From positions 682,001-746,000 of the forward strand of contig NC_013080.1 of NCBI RefSeq assembly GCF_000142805.1: a stretch of 64,000 nt of DNA. The letters run 5' to 3'. This document shows positions 27,655 through 37,408 of this stretch, piece by piece. Below the pieces are notes generated by a model. It worked only from the letters and a program-made list of their open reading frames with translations, did not search any database and was not told the DNA's origin. A program made the position numbers and the translations under genes. The DNA is from Lachancea thermotolerans CBS 6340 (lineage: Eukaryota; Ascomycota; Saccharomycetes; Saccharomycetales; Saccharomycetaceae). Position 1 is the stretch's first letter. Each line of letters opens with the position of its first letter.

Positions 27655-29856
27655 TTAGTAAAAGCCCCTAGTGGCTTGTGAGGAGAAGTCGTAGCCTGAG
27701 TAGCCGTATGGAACACCACCCTGTTGAGCGGCAGCGGCAGCGGCAGCAGCTTGTTGTTGTTGTTGCTGCTGCTGGAATTGATAGTATTGCTGCAGCTGGG
27801 CTTGTTGTTGAGCGTTAGTCTGAGCTTGACCCTGGCTGCCCGAGCCCTGAGCTTGACCCTGAGAGGCAGTGGCTTGACCCTGCTGAGCGCTTTGCTGAGC
27901 TTCCTCACCCTGCTGTGATTGTGAAGATGGCGTTTGACCTCCCTGCTGAGGCTGGTACTGGTTCATGTAGTTGTAGGCTTTAGGCACCTGGTAAGGGTAC
28001 TGGCCTGCCATGCCATATTGAGGTTGCCCGTATGGGAACGATTGTTGGTAAAAGTGGTAATAAGGCATGAAAGATCCACCATAAGGTTGTTGTTGTTGCT
28101 GCTGCTGCAGTTGAACCTGAGCAGCCATAGGCGATGCAGCGCCTAGGTCTCTGCCAGTGCTGGCATAACCAGGAGGCACGCCATATTGGCCAGACTGCGA
28201 TTGTTGAGTGGATGCAGTCTGTGGTTGGGACCCGTTCTGGCTTTGGGGTGCGTACTGCTGACCATAGCCAGCTGGGTAGGATTGGCTGTCAAACATTCCA
28301 GGGTAAGAATAACCTGGGAATTGGTTTTGGTACATATAGTACTGTTGCTGAGCAGCGGCAGCGGCGGCGGCAGCGTTCTGCTGCTGCAAAGTTTGAGGTG
28401 TCTGCTGTGGAGTTTGAGAACCGTACTGTTGAGGTTGTGCTTGGTAGAATGACTGTGCTTGTTGTGATTGTGCCTGCTGAGCTTGAGATTGTTTGTCTTC
28501 GCTGTAAGCAGTTGGCTGTTGCTGTTGTTGCTGGGCTTGCTGCTGCTGCTGTGGCTGTTGTTGCTGCTGTGGCTGTTGCTGCTGGGCGACAGGAGAATAA
28601 GTGCCTTGCTCAGGCTGAGCTGGGGCAGCTTTCTCTTCCGAACTAGCAGCTTCTGGCTCTGCTGGTACCACAGGTGCGGCAGGTTCTGCAGTTTCTTCCT
28701 GTTGAGCTGATGCCTCTTCGCTTTCCTGCGAAACTTCCTCGGGAACCACGGTAACCTCGACCTGCTCCACAACTTCTTCAGGCGTTTGCTCCACCTGCTC
28801 AATAACTTGTTCAATGACCTTCTCGGCGGCTTCTGGCTCCTCAGTAGAAATTTGGGCAGCCTCTCTCTTCAAGTCCTCTAGCTCCTCTAGAGGTTCAGAT
28901 TTCTTAACGCTTGGTTTCGTTTTTGGCTTGACAATCGCTGCCCAGGTCATCTTCTTGGGTTTTTCTAAATCCTCAGTAGCCGGAGTCGAGGTTGAAGAGA
29001 CACTTTCAGCGCTCTTGTTGTCCGATTGTGGCTGTGACTTTGACTGTGACTGTGACTGTGGTTCTGCTTCTTGCTGTGGAGATGGCGCCGTGGATTCATG
29101 CTGAGCTTGTTGGGGAGATTGTTGTTCCTGCTGCTGCTCTTCGGCTTTCTTGGCCTGAGCAGACTGCTTGGCAGCTTTTTTGTCTGAAGCCATAGCTGCC
29201 CACGAAGTAGAGGAAGCGGTCTTAGCTGCCGATACGGCAGTCTTCAAATGGTCAGGTTGAACGGCAGAGGCGTTAGCAGAAGCGGCGGAAGCGGCAGACG
29301 TAGCTGGTACCCGTGACGCACCAGACGCGCGCTCTCTCCTAGCATTGCCCGACCCATTGGGCCCGGAGGCGGCCGCGTTATTGGAGCTCTTCTTGTGAGA
29401 CCTGGAGCTGGAATCTCTTTCCCTGCTACTGAACTTCGAGGACTTACTCTGGTGGTGATTATGCGAAGTCTGTGCGCTATGCGAATGATCCCCGTCGTGA
29501 GAGGGCGATATGTGCGTGTGGTTATTATGATGCGATTGTGAAGAGGGTTGTGTGGCCTGCTGTGCTGCTAGTTGTGCCTGCTGTTGCTGCTGCTGCTGTT
29601 GTTGTTGCTCTCTTTGCCTTTCCTTCTTGGAGGGCTTTTTGACCTCGTCCCACTTCGTTGCGGCACCCGAGGTGATCTTGTCAATTATTGTTTCGAGGTC
29701 TTCATATTCTTGCACTAGGTCGATCAAGTCATCGTTCGTCCAGTCGGGGAACAGTTCTGTGAGTGTTTCCAATTTAAACTTTAGCTCGGGATCCAGTTTT
29801 TTATGCGTGCTGTGCGGCTGCTTGCTGCTATTAGACTTTCTAGATTGTGTGGACAT
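27655..29856 (-). CDS. DEF1: RNA polymerase II degradation factor Def1
   Basis: Protein of 733 residues; S. cerevisiae Def1 (YKL054C) has 738. The N-terminus contains a CUE ubiquitin-binding domain ([20 protein letters not shown], about 27-65). The rest is low-complexity: Ser/His/Asn-rich, Glu-rich, then a long Gln-rich, Tyr-containing prion-like half with uninterrupted Gln runs. Def1 recruits ubiquitin ligases to stalled RNA polymerase II after DNA damage; the cytoplasmic precursor is cut by the proteasome to release the N-terminal part into the nucleus. CAG/CAA repeats are likely variable in length between strains. Confidence 0.95.
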   Translation of the reverse strand: MSTQSRKSNSSKQPHSTHKKLDPELKFKLETLTELFPDWTNDDLIDLVQEYEDLETIIDKITSGAATKWDEVKKPSKKERQREQQQQQQQQQQAQLAAQQATQPSSQSHHNNHTHISPSHDGDHSHSAQTSHNHHQSKSSKFSSRERDSSSRSHKKSSNNAAASGPNGSGNARRERASGASRVPATSAASAASANASAVQPDHLKTAVSAAKTASSTSWAAMASDKKAAKQSAQAKKAEEQQQEQQSPQQAQHESTAPSPQQEAEPQSQSQSKSQPQSDNKSAESVSSTSTPATEDLEKPKKMTWAAIVKPKTKPSVKKSEPLEELEDLKREAAQISTEEPEAAEKVIEQVIEQVEQTPEEVVEQVEVTVVPEEVSQESEEASAQQEETAEPAAPVVPAEPEAASSEEKAAPAQPEQGTYSPVAQQQQPQQQQQPQQQQQAQQQQQQPTAYSEDKQSQAQQAQSQQAQSFYQAQPQQYGSQTPQQTPQTLQQQNAAAAAAAAQQQYYMYQNQFPGYSYPGMFDSQSYPAGYGQQYAPQSQNGSQPQTASTQQSQSGQYGVPPGYASTGRDLGAASPMAAQVQLQQQQQQQPYGGSFMPYYHFYQQSFPYGQPQYGMAGQYPYQVPKAYNYMNQYQPQQGGQTPSSQSQQGEEAQQSAQQGQATASQGQAQGSGSQGQAQTNAQQQAQLQQYYQFQQQQQQQQAAAAAAAAQQGGVPYGYSGYDFSSQATRGFY

Positions 29857-30734
29857 TGTGCTTTGTTGTACTGTGATATGCAGTTCTGGGGCTCAAGGCG
29901 CTGAAACAAAGTTTGATTTTGCAATTGGCTCGGTTTCGGCAATGAGGCCCTGGAAAGCTTTGGTTAGTAGGACTCGCTGTGTGTTAGATAGAGAACTTTA
30001 CTCTAATCCAAGTTCATTGGGTGGCAAATTTTTCTCCAGCTGGGGCCAAAATAGAGGATTTGCGCTCGTACATAGAGATATAAACAACTCAAACCTTGGC
30101 GGGTGTTGAAGAAGTTGTAATTAAGCCAGCGTGCAGAAAGAAGGTGGGCTTGTCCGAGATTTCGTGTCTTTGAAGATGTCCAGGATAGTGTGAAGTGACG
30201 GGGCTGAGTACTTCTGATTTGTGAACTCAGGAAGGGCCCGCGAAGCAGTGAGCCGCATCTAACAGGTAACTATATCGACGAAACCTCAGGGGGCAGGCAA
30301 GATTTTTAAACAAGTGTACATGTTTGCGGCTCAAGAACCATATGTAGTTGGCTTGTCTTGAATAGCTTGGTGCAACAGCAGTGGTGGCGACGGAAGTGTT
30401 CGTTGAGGAGGATCACCAGCCAAATCCAAGTAAATATCTTAACTTAGAAGCAGGTGTTCAATGGTTGGGCACGGGCCGTGTCGCATCGGTGGCATGTCAT
30501 CAAGAGCTTAAAGAAGCGCAGCGCAGGTCGCGAACCTGCCAAGAGATGCATCGTAGGACGCGACTCAAGGAGACCGAGCTCCTCCGCCTTGGTTGCCCTT
30601 CGAGAAACCGTTGGTTGCGTCGTGTATTCCTATCCTACATTGATACATCTGTGACGACGTGGACCCGCATCCACAGGCCGTGCTATATACAAGTTCAACG
30701 CATGTGGCCGGAACCAGCAAGCAGGGAGCCGTTG
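29857..30734. other. long intergenic region DEF1-MDM35
   Basis: About 880 bp upstream of DEF1 and downstream of MDM35. A plus-strand frame of 174 codons (30381-30905) overlaps MDM35 on the opposite strand and shows no family features. No tRNA fold or repeat recognised. The length suggests a long DEF1 promoter. Confidence 0.5.
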
Positions 30735-31007
<273 letters not shown>

Positions 31008-31135
31008 TCAAAACCAGCCAAGCGGAAGGGACGAGACCGAGACGAGATTTTTAGCTGCGCAGTGATCGAAAAATTAAGTGTGCCAGCTAACAAACATCCA
31101 GGAAAAAAAGAAGCTCGCCAGCAGGCGGCGCAGAG

Positions 31136-31157
31136 CACGTGACGGAAGTCACGTGAC
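31136..31157. promoter_or_regulatory. paired CACGTGAC sites upstream of MDM35
   Basis: Two identical CACGTGAC octamers (31136-31143 and 31150-31157), 14 bp apart, about 135-156 bp upstream of the MDM35 start and just past the ASK1 stop. The core matches Cbf1 E-box sites (RTCACRTG). Binding is inferred from sequence only. Confidence 0.5.
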
Positions 31158-31188
31158 GGGGAGCCTGCCCTGCTTCGGACTTCGCGCT

Positions 31189-31944
31189 TCAAGAAGTCTC
31201 ATCTCTGGTCGGGAAGTAGATCACGGTACCCGGCTGTACTCCTTGCTGCTTGGTGCTGTCGGCGTGGCTCGCCAGGTCCTTTCTCATGGGCGAGCTGTCA
31301 ATGGTCGACGAGGCCCGGCGCTTTATCTGGGCGGGCGAAGGCGCTACGCTGCTGGAACTGGACCCGAACTGCTGCTGCAGCAGAAGCGAGAGCTTGCGCT
31401 TACGCCTTTGTCGCTGCAGGGTGCTGCCGTCGGGATCGTTGCGCGAGTGGGCGGTGGTGGAGCGATCCGTGGGGTCGCGGTCCGCGGCGTCGCCGAGCTC
31501 GTCGTCGCTGGAGTCTGGCAGCTGCAGAACCTTGCCCGTAGTGGTGGTGGTGACATTGAGGTCGGGTACGGGAAGGCCGGCGGCAGGCCGCTGGTGCGGG
31601 GCGGCGGTCGGCGGCGCCAGAATGCTCGACGACGCCGGGCTCAGCCGCGACTTTTCAGGAAACAGAGTCTGGAGCGACCCATTTTCCGCGGCTTCGGGCG
31701 CCTGCTGCTGCTGCTGCTGCTGCGGGCCCGTCACCGAGTCGATCTGTAGGTTGCCTGCGTGCTGGAACATCACCTTGAGCCAGTTGCTGCTGTCCATCGC
31801 CTTGTCGCACACCGCGCCATACTTTGTAACATGCGGTATGACGTCCTGGGTTATCTTGCTGAAGCAGTAGCTCAGGTTCGAGTCGATCTGCTGCAGGTGG
31901 AGCGTGATCTCCTGGTCCAGTCTCTCTAGCGACTCTTCTGCCAT
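31189..31944 (-). CDS. ASK1: DASH/Dam1 complex subunit Ask1
   Basis: Protein of 251 residues (S. cerevisiae Ask1, YKL052C, 292). The conserved part is the N-terminal helical region (LERLDQEITLHLQQIDSNLS, then ITQDVIPHVTKYG), which assembles into the Dam1 ring that couples kinetochores to microtubule plus ends. The remainder is disordered, with a Gln run (about residues 74-80) and several Ser/Thr-Pro sites (LSPASS) suited to Cdk1 phosphorylation, as known for Ask1. Its position between MDM35 and SFK1 matches YKL051-YKL053. Confidence 0.9.
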   Translation of the reverse strand: MAEESLERLDQEITLHLQQIDSNLSYCFSKITQDVIPHVTKYGAVCDKAMDSSNWLKVMFQHAGNLQIDSVTGPQQQQQQQAPEAAENGSLQTLFPEKSRLSPASSSILAPPTAAPHQRPAAGLPVPDLNVTTTTTGKVLQLPDSSDDELGDAADRDPTDRSTTAHSRNDPDGSTLQRQRRKRKLSLLLQQQFGSSSSSVAPSPAQIKRRASSTIDSSPMRKDLASHADSTKQQGVQPGTVIYFPTRDETS

Positions 31945-32886
31945 GGGTTCGCGGGGTCGGCGTGCGCGGAGAGCTGGGGGGGTGTGCTAAGCGCTGTTTA
32001 CATGACTTTGAACGGGAGGGACAGATGGCGTACGCGTGAAAAGTGATCTGCAAAACGCGCGTGCGTAATGACATCAACAGATCATGTGATCACGGCCTCC
32101 CGCGCCCAAGTCCTCGCTACCACTACCATTCCAAGATCGGACTGCCCAGCGCGCACCACACCGCACGCCGCCCACCACGTGCGCGCCGCTGAAGACATTT
32201 ACTCACAGCCCGTAGCAGCCCAGCACACTGCGCCACAAAAAGACACCGGCCGCCCCGCGGGCGTGGATCACCACACACGAAAAAGCTGCGCGGCTAAACG
32301 CCGGGCGGCACTGGATCACACACCACGGCAGAACCTACCACAGTCACGTGCTGTCGACACACGGATCACATGAAACGGATCACACTCCACGGCCTCTCCT
32401 CGCGCATCACGTGCCTCCACCCGGAGCCCCGTCTCTTCCTTTTTCCGAGCCGGGGTGTCTTTTTTCGGCCTGCTGACTGTGCACTATTACAAATACAGTT
32501 CGCCGCAGCACACGTCACAGCACGCCGAGAAGAGAAGGCGCCCGGAACGCGCGGCACAGGATCCGCGCAGCAAAGAGCTCGTGGTCGCGATAGTTGCGTG
32601 CCCAGTAGTTAGTGAGTGAGTGAGTGCTGGGCGTTTCGTACCGCGCGCTAATTCGGCTAGCAAACAGTTACGGACGTCAGCGCGGCGGATATAGCAAGTA
32701 GCAAGAAATGAAATGCAGGAAATGCAGGAAAAGTTGGAAAAGTCGGCGGTGCGTACTGTAGGGCTATTGGTCGCAGACGGTATCGATATATATAAAGCGT
32801 GGGACGAGACAGTACCGCAATCGGAAGCACGCTTACGCGAAAACAAGACCTGAAGCGAACAAAGGCGAACATCCGCGGTATTTGGA
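31945..32886. promoter_or_regulatory. long divergent promoter ASK1 / SFK1 with repeated motifs
   Basis: A 942-bp region between divergent genes. It holds three CACGTG motifs (32176, 32345, 32408), four GGATCAC copies (32265, 32313, 32363, 32377), a palindromic GATCATGTGATCAC near 32080, an AGTG microsatellite at 32611-32626, and a TATA box TATATATAAAG at 32787-32797, about 90 bp before the SFK1 ATG. The upstream half is GC- and CAC-rich. No gene seen. Confidence 0.55.
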
Positions 32887-33843
32887 ATGTCGCTGTTCAA
32901 GAAGCCAGGCAATTGGTTTTTCATCGTGCCATGGGTTGCTTTCATCCCGTGGTGGGGCATGCTGGTGGCGATGCTGGCGTGCTGGGCCGGGCAAGGCCAC
33001 CCGATCTACTGGTTCATGCACACGTCGCAGTTCCCCGTGTACATCTCGGACATCGGGGCGACGAACCTGCGGCCGCTGTTCATCTCGTGCGCCGGGTGGC
33101 AGGGCCTGGGCTACTGCGTGTCGCTCGCGTGCGAGTACTTCCAGCGCAGCGGGCGGTGGCCGTTCCAGCGGCGCGCGCTGAGCCACGAGTCGGTCGCGGA
33201 CCGCGGGTCGACCAGCGCGTCGCAGGACTCCATCAAGTCCAGCTACGGCGACATGCTGCGCTCGGCGCGCTTCCTGATGCCCCCCTACTACACGCGCCAC
33301 GAGCGCAACTGCATCTTCGCCAGCTTCGTGCTGGGCGCCATGGGCGAGGTGTGCCTGCTGATGTGCTCGATTTTCTCGACCGCCCACTACCACCGCGTGC
33401 ACATCACCATGGTCGGCCTTTTCTGCGCCTTCATGTTCCTGTCCGTGTGTTGCAACGTGGCTGAGTACTTCATGATGGGCCGGCACTACGCCCAGCTGCA
33501 CCCGCTCGCCAGCCCGGAGGACAAGCTGCAGGAAACCTCCTGGAACCACTGGGTCGGGTACAAGTTCAACAAGTACACCATCAGCGCCATCGCGAAGGTC
33601 GTGTGGCTGGCCAGCGCGCTCGCGTGGGCCATCGCCTTCGGTGCTATCGACGACGGCTCCAAGAGCGCGTGCTTCGAGTGGCTCCTGGCCTTCTGGTTCG
33701 GTCTCTTGTTCATCATCATATCCGTCGACTTCTACCTTGGCGGGCGCTACAAGTACTCGAAGTACTTCCACCAGGTCACCTCCTTCCAGGGGTACTATAA
33801 GTACGATCGCCTGCTGCCCACCCCTCGTTACGACACTTTGTAA
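32887..33843 (+). CDS. SFK1: plasma-membrane lipid-homeostasis protein Sfk1 (FRAG1/DRAM family)
   Basis: Protein of 318 residues (S. cerevisiae Sfk1, YKL051W, 353), a six-helix membrane protein. The first helix (NWFFIVPWVAFIPWWGMLVA) is followed by a conserved extracellular loop with PVYISDIGAT, then five more segments and a short cytosolic tail. Sfk1 helps target the PI4-kinase Stt4 to the plasma membrane and affects phospholipid asymmetry and sterol retention. It is shorter than its orthologue mainly at the C-terminus. The first two thirds of the gene is very GC-rich, which produces long spurious open frames on the other strand. Confidence 0.92.
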   Translation: MSLFKKPGNWFFIVPWVAFIPWWGMLVAMLACWAGQGHPIYWFMHTSQFPVYISDIGATNLRPLFISCAGWQGLGYCVSLACEYFQRSGRWPFQRRALSHESVADRGSTSASQDSIKSSYGDMLRSARFLMPPYYTRHERNCIFASFVLGAMGEVCLLMCSIFSTAHYHRVHITMVGLFCAFMFLSVCCNVAEYFMMGRHYAQLHPLASPEDKLQETSWNHWVGYKFNKYTISAIAKVVWLASALAWAIAFGAIDDGSKSACFEWLLAFWFGLLFIIISVDFYLGGRYKYSKYFHQVTSFQGYYKYDRLLPTPRYDTL

Positions 33844-33948
33844 AATAATCGTTATTGTAATATACATATACAATTTGGCAGGCTTTAATTTAATACAAAA
33901 CAAAACGTGGGAACTACCATAGTTTGTGGCTATCATAATATTACATCT

Positions 33949-36741
33949 TTAAAAAACTTCTTTGAAGAGGCTGCCCTTCTTGTCAGCGCCGATTCCGTTT
34001 TCACCGGCCTCGCTGGAGTCTGGCAACTCGTCCTCGTCGTCGGAGTTGTCGCCATTTTCGTAGACACTGGTCCTTGTATGGTTGCTATGACCAGATGTTG
34101 GGGCGGGACCGCCTTGCGCAATCTTGTGGATTTCGGACTTGTCAATGCCAGAGTTTGTAGGCTTCTGAAGAGTGCTCACGCTTTTGGTGGTTGCGTTGTC
34201 AACTGCCGGAGCGGTTTTATGCTCAGGCTCAGGAGCAGGAGCAGGACCGCCCTGCGCGATCTTTTGGATCTCAGTCTTGGCGGTGTCCTTGGCTGGCGAG
34301 ACCTTAGCAGGTGTATCAGCCTCCGACGAAGCGGCAGCCTTCTTTGGCGCAGCTTTCTTTACCGTAGCAGGAGGGTGGACTGGAGTGGCAGCGGCCGCAG
34401 GCTTAGATTGGCTCTTGGTGTCACCCTTAATGATTCCCATGAACTTCTGCTTGAGCGATGGCGATCTTTTCACTCCGGATTTGGCGGAGGCTGGCTCGCC
34501 ACCAGCAGCGGCTCCCTGTTGAGGTGTTTTGTGGGCCGGTTTGGCTTTGGGCTTGACCTCGGGTTTGAAGTCCTTTGGAAGAACAGCGTCAACCATACTT
34601 GGCTTCGCGGGGTAAGGGGAGGAAGCCTTGGCGGGCTCTATAGACTTCTCGGCAGTCGAGTTCAAGTGTTCACTCGACTTCTCAGCTGAGTCCTTGACGG
34701 GGAGCTCGTCAGAGTTAGTCTTCGCACCTCCCTCACCTAGGACACCCTCTTCGTGTTTGATAGATTTCGTGGAAGCGGTGTGCTCGTTAAAAGGCTCAAA
34801 CTTGTCATCGGAAACATTGACACTCTTGTTGTTCTCCGCGATGAATTCCTCGGAAGTCATACCAATAAGAGCCTTGACCCTGTTTTCGTCAAGCTTGTCT
34901 TCGCCCTTCAACTCTGTGACATTTCTCATAGCCTCGAGCAGAGACAGCTTTTCCTTCTTCAACTCCAGCTCTGTGGAGTTCAGTTCACTTTGACGCTCGT
35001 TGATCATGGCGTCCACTTCAAGCTGTTTTAAGCGTGCCTCCTCAGAAGACTTCTGGGCTTTTTCCTTGGCAGCTTGCGCAATCACCGTGAACTTCTCGCT
35101 AACCTCCTGGTCAAACTCTTCTTTGTGCTTGGTGAGTTCCTCGCGTTTGCCCTCTTCTTCCTCGTGCTTGGCCGCAGAATCCGATATCTCGTTGTCCAAC
35201 TCCTCGATTCTCACCTTGTGGCTTTCAATGGAGGCCCTCAGTTCCTCAATCTCTTTGTTGAGAGAGTCACGTTCGGCAGTCAATCTTTCGTGCTCCGCTT
35301 CCGCAGCCTTAACATCGTCCACGTAAGGCTTCAATTCTTGCTCTTGTTCAACGCGGGCTGCTTTCAAGTCTTCCTCTTGCTCCTTCTTCAGAGCAGCGAC
35401 TTCAGCCTCAACACGTAGACGTTCCTTTTCCAAATCTTCCTCCATCTGCTTTTGAAGAGCTGCATAGGAATCCTTAGCATTCTGGAGAGCCTTCTCCATC
35501 TCTGCCACCTCAGAGTCCTTGGAGGCGCACAAGTCTTGGAACTTTCTCTCCGTACGGGCATGCAAACCTTCGGTCTCGCGCTTGTGTCTCATGCGAGTCT
35601 CTCTCGAATACATTTTGTCGTTAGAGAGCTTATTACGTTGTAACTCAATCCATGCCGCGTTCTGCTCTTTGAAGTCAATCTTCCTCTGCTTGATGTCCTC
35701 GTCAATAGCTCTTTGCTGCAACGCTCTGCTGTCAACCTCATCCAAAACGGGCGTAATGAGGCCCTGGGCAATGTTTTGGACATCAGCCTGTGTCAACCAC
35801 AAGCCACCGCCCATATTGATTTTGCCATGGTGCTCAGACCGCTTTGTGGAGTTCTTTTGCGCCAAGGCGACGGCCAATTTGTTGAACTCCTCGTTTTTGT
35901 ACAAGCTGCCAGGTGCAGCTTTGTCAATTTGGTCAAGCTTCACCTGGGCATTGGCCCGGGCCAATGACAACACCTGGGGGGAGGTCAGCATTCCAAAGTA
36001 GGCTTGCTTTTTCTTTTCGCGCTCCAGGAGCTCTTTCTCAGTGGCCTCGTTGGGGTCGAAATCACGAACTGCAAATGCTGCTTTTGAAGCATACTTCTTA
36101 GGGTCCGCCTCAACTTCAGCTTCGGCCTCATAGTCTCCTTTGGTCTTGAGCTTGTCCATAATCTCTGGAGTTAGGGACATGCTACGTTCTGCGGCCTTTC
36201 CGGACTCCTTCGATGGCACATAAACAATCTTTTCTGGCTTCATGCGGATTCCAATGCGCTTCTCAGCAGCTGCCTCAGCGCCCACAAGAATTTTTGACAT
36301 GTTCATGTTCGACTTCTTTGGAGCGACGGGCTGCTCCACAGGCTTGGATGATAGCGCCTTGACGGCTGCATTAGTCGACTTGGAGCTTGTCGTAACCACG
36401 GTAGCATTGGAAGTCACACTGGAGGAGCGCGAGCGCGACGAAACGGCAGTTGCAGCTCTCGAGGCGTTCGAGTCAAGGACGCGCTTGTATGCCTCGATCG
36501 TCGTTCTGTTGTTATTGGCGAGGTTGGCGGCTACGTCAGATGCCATTTTAGAGTCCTTAAGGCCAGAACCTGTTTGCCTGGCGGGTGATTGGAATACCCC
36601 GTATTTTTGCTGGGCTCTGTAGAGTGCCTCTTGCGAAAGAGGCTTTCCATCCTTGCGATAAACCGCGGATGATCTCACAGAACCAGCTGAAGTTGTGGAG
36701 CTCGCATCGTTGACATCAGCTGCTGCGGATATCAAGGACAT
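33949..36741 (-). CDS. EIS1: eisosome protein Eis1 (single orthologue of EIS1/YKL050C)
   Basis: Protein of 930 residues; S. cerevisiae Eis1 (YMR031C) has 843 and its duplicate YKL050C 922. The N-terminal half has the conserved YRAQQKYGVFQSPA and GLWLTQADVQNIAQGLITPV blocks; residues about 380-640 form a long Glu/Lys-rich coiled coil; the rest is disordered and ends in KKGSLFKEVF, with a repeated IHKIAQGGPAP / IQKIAQGGPAP element. Eis1 is a component of eisosomes, the plasma-membrane furrows organised by Pil1. One gene here stands for the two S. cerevisiae copies. Confidence 0.92.
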   Translation of the reverse strand: MSLISAAADVNDASSTTSAGSVRSSAVYRKDGKPLSQEALYRAQQKYGVFQSPARQTGSGLKDSKMASDVAANLANNNRTTIEAYKRVLDSNASRAATAVSSRSRSSSVTSNATVVTTSSKSTNAAVKALSSKPVEQPVAPKKSNMNMSKILVGAEAAAEKRIGIRMKPEKIVYVPSKESGKAAERSMSLTPEIMDKLKTKGDYEAEAEVEADPKKYASKAAFAVRDFDPNEATEKELLEREKKKQAYFGMLTSPQVLSLARANAQVKLDQIDKAAPGSLYKNEEFNKLAVALAQKNSTKRSEHHGKINMGGGLWLTQADVQNIAQGLITPVLDEVDSRALQQRAIDEDIKQRKIDFKEQNAAWIELQRNKLSNDKMYSRETRMRHKRETEGLHARTERKFQDLCASKDSEVAEMEKALQNAKDSYAALQKQMEEDLEKERLRVEAEVAALKKEQEEDLKAARVEQEQELKPYVDDVKAAEAEHERLTAERDSLNKEIEELRASIESHKVRIEELDNEISDSAAKHEEEEGKREELTKHKEEFDQEVSEKFTVIAQAAKEKAQKSSEEARLKQLEVDAMINERQSELNSTELELKKEKLSLLEAMRNVTELKGEDKLDENRVKALIGMTSEEFIAENNKSVNVSDDKFEPFNEHTASTKSIKHEEGVLGEGGAKTNSDELPVKDSAEKSSEHLNSTAEKSIEPAKASSPYPAKPSMVDAVLPKDFKPEVKPKAKPAHKTPQQGAAAGGEPASAKSGVKRSPSLKQKFMGIIKGDTKSQSKPAAAATPVHPPATVKKAAPKKAAASSEADTPAKVSPAKDTAKTEIQKIAQGGPAPAPEPEHKTAPAVDNATTKSVSTLQKPTNSGIDKSEIHKIAQGGPAPTSGHSNHTRTSVYENGDNSDDEDELPDSSEAGENGIGADKKGSLFKEVF

Positions 36742-37408
36742 TGTCGATTAAAGAGCAGTCAAAACACCGGTTCTGGTGTAATTAATTAAAGGGACAGTGA
36801 AGAAAAATAAACCCTTGATTCACTTTTCCACAATGGTTGGATGCTGAAACTGGATTTCAAAATTAATTCAGCTTATACTCAAATCCCAGCGGTTCCTTTC
36901 TATGGTGGGGTTTTTGACGCGTTTAAGGTAGTGGGAAGGGCAGATGTTCAAATTACTCCCCTGATATAGAATATTAACTATTTCCGTAGAAGCAAAGAAC
37001 GTATTATGCGACGAAAGCAAACGTCAACTTCCTATTAAGGAAAAGCCCGGGATTGGCGGACTTACTGGATTTTGAAAATCAGGGTCTCAGACATCCAGTT
37101 TTGGAGGACCTTCCCAATGTAGGGTATTACCTTATATAGCAGGTAACCAAGTATGGAAACCTGCCGTATTTGGAGAGTTACCCCAAATAGAAGGCTGAAT
37201 CGAAACGGTATATTCTCCAGAAACAGAATTTAATGAACTTTAGCTGTTCTCTACCTTTCTGGGTAATTGGTAAACATATCGCAGAGCGCTCTATCCACCT
37301 TCAACGCTGAGAACTTGGTAAGGGCAAACTCCTGCAAGGATGGGTCCTTCAAATACCAAAGACAGAAAAAATAGTGTGTACATCGACAAGTCTTGAGTTT
37401 GGGCAGAC
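36742..37408. other. divergent promoter region EIS1 / HOF1
   Basis: About 670 bp between divergent genes, A/T-rich, with a composite Mcm1-forkhead site near the HOF1 end. No gene or RNA seen. Confidence 0.55.
37254..37276 (+). promoter_or_regulatory. Mcm1-forkhead composite site in the HOF1 promoter
   Basis: CC-N6-GG (CCTTTCTGGG region, 37254-37263) followed by TAA, a 3-base spacer and GTAAACA (37270-37276). This matches the order of the Mcm1-Fkh2 (SFF) element of G2/M genes, with one base less spacing than the consensus. HOF1 belongs to the CLB2 cluster in S. cerevisiae, and the site is about 133-155 bp before its ATG. Confidence 0.6.

Noticed and set aside
27655-28600. Repeated CAG/CAA-rich units that might suggest a repeat array
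   Set aside because: They encode the Gln-rich prion-like half of Def1 and lack the regular repeat-spacer structure of a CRISPR array, which would not be expected in a yeast nucleus.
32833-33936. Minus-strand open frame of 367 codons, longer than SFK1 itself
   Set aside because: It lies antisense to SFK1, whose GC-rich third positions suppress stop codons on the other strand. The translation is low-complexity His/Arg/Ala-rich, while the plus strand gives a conserved membrane protein.
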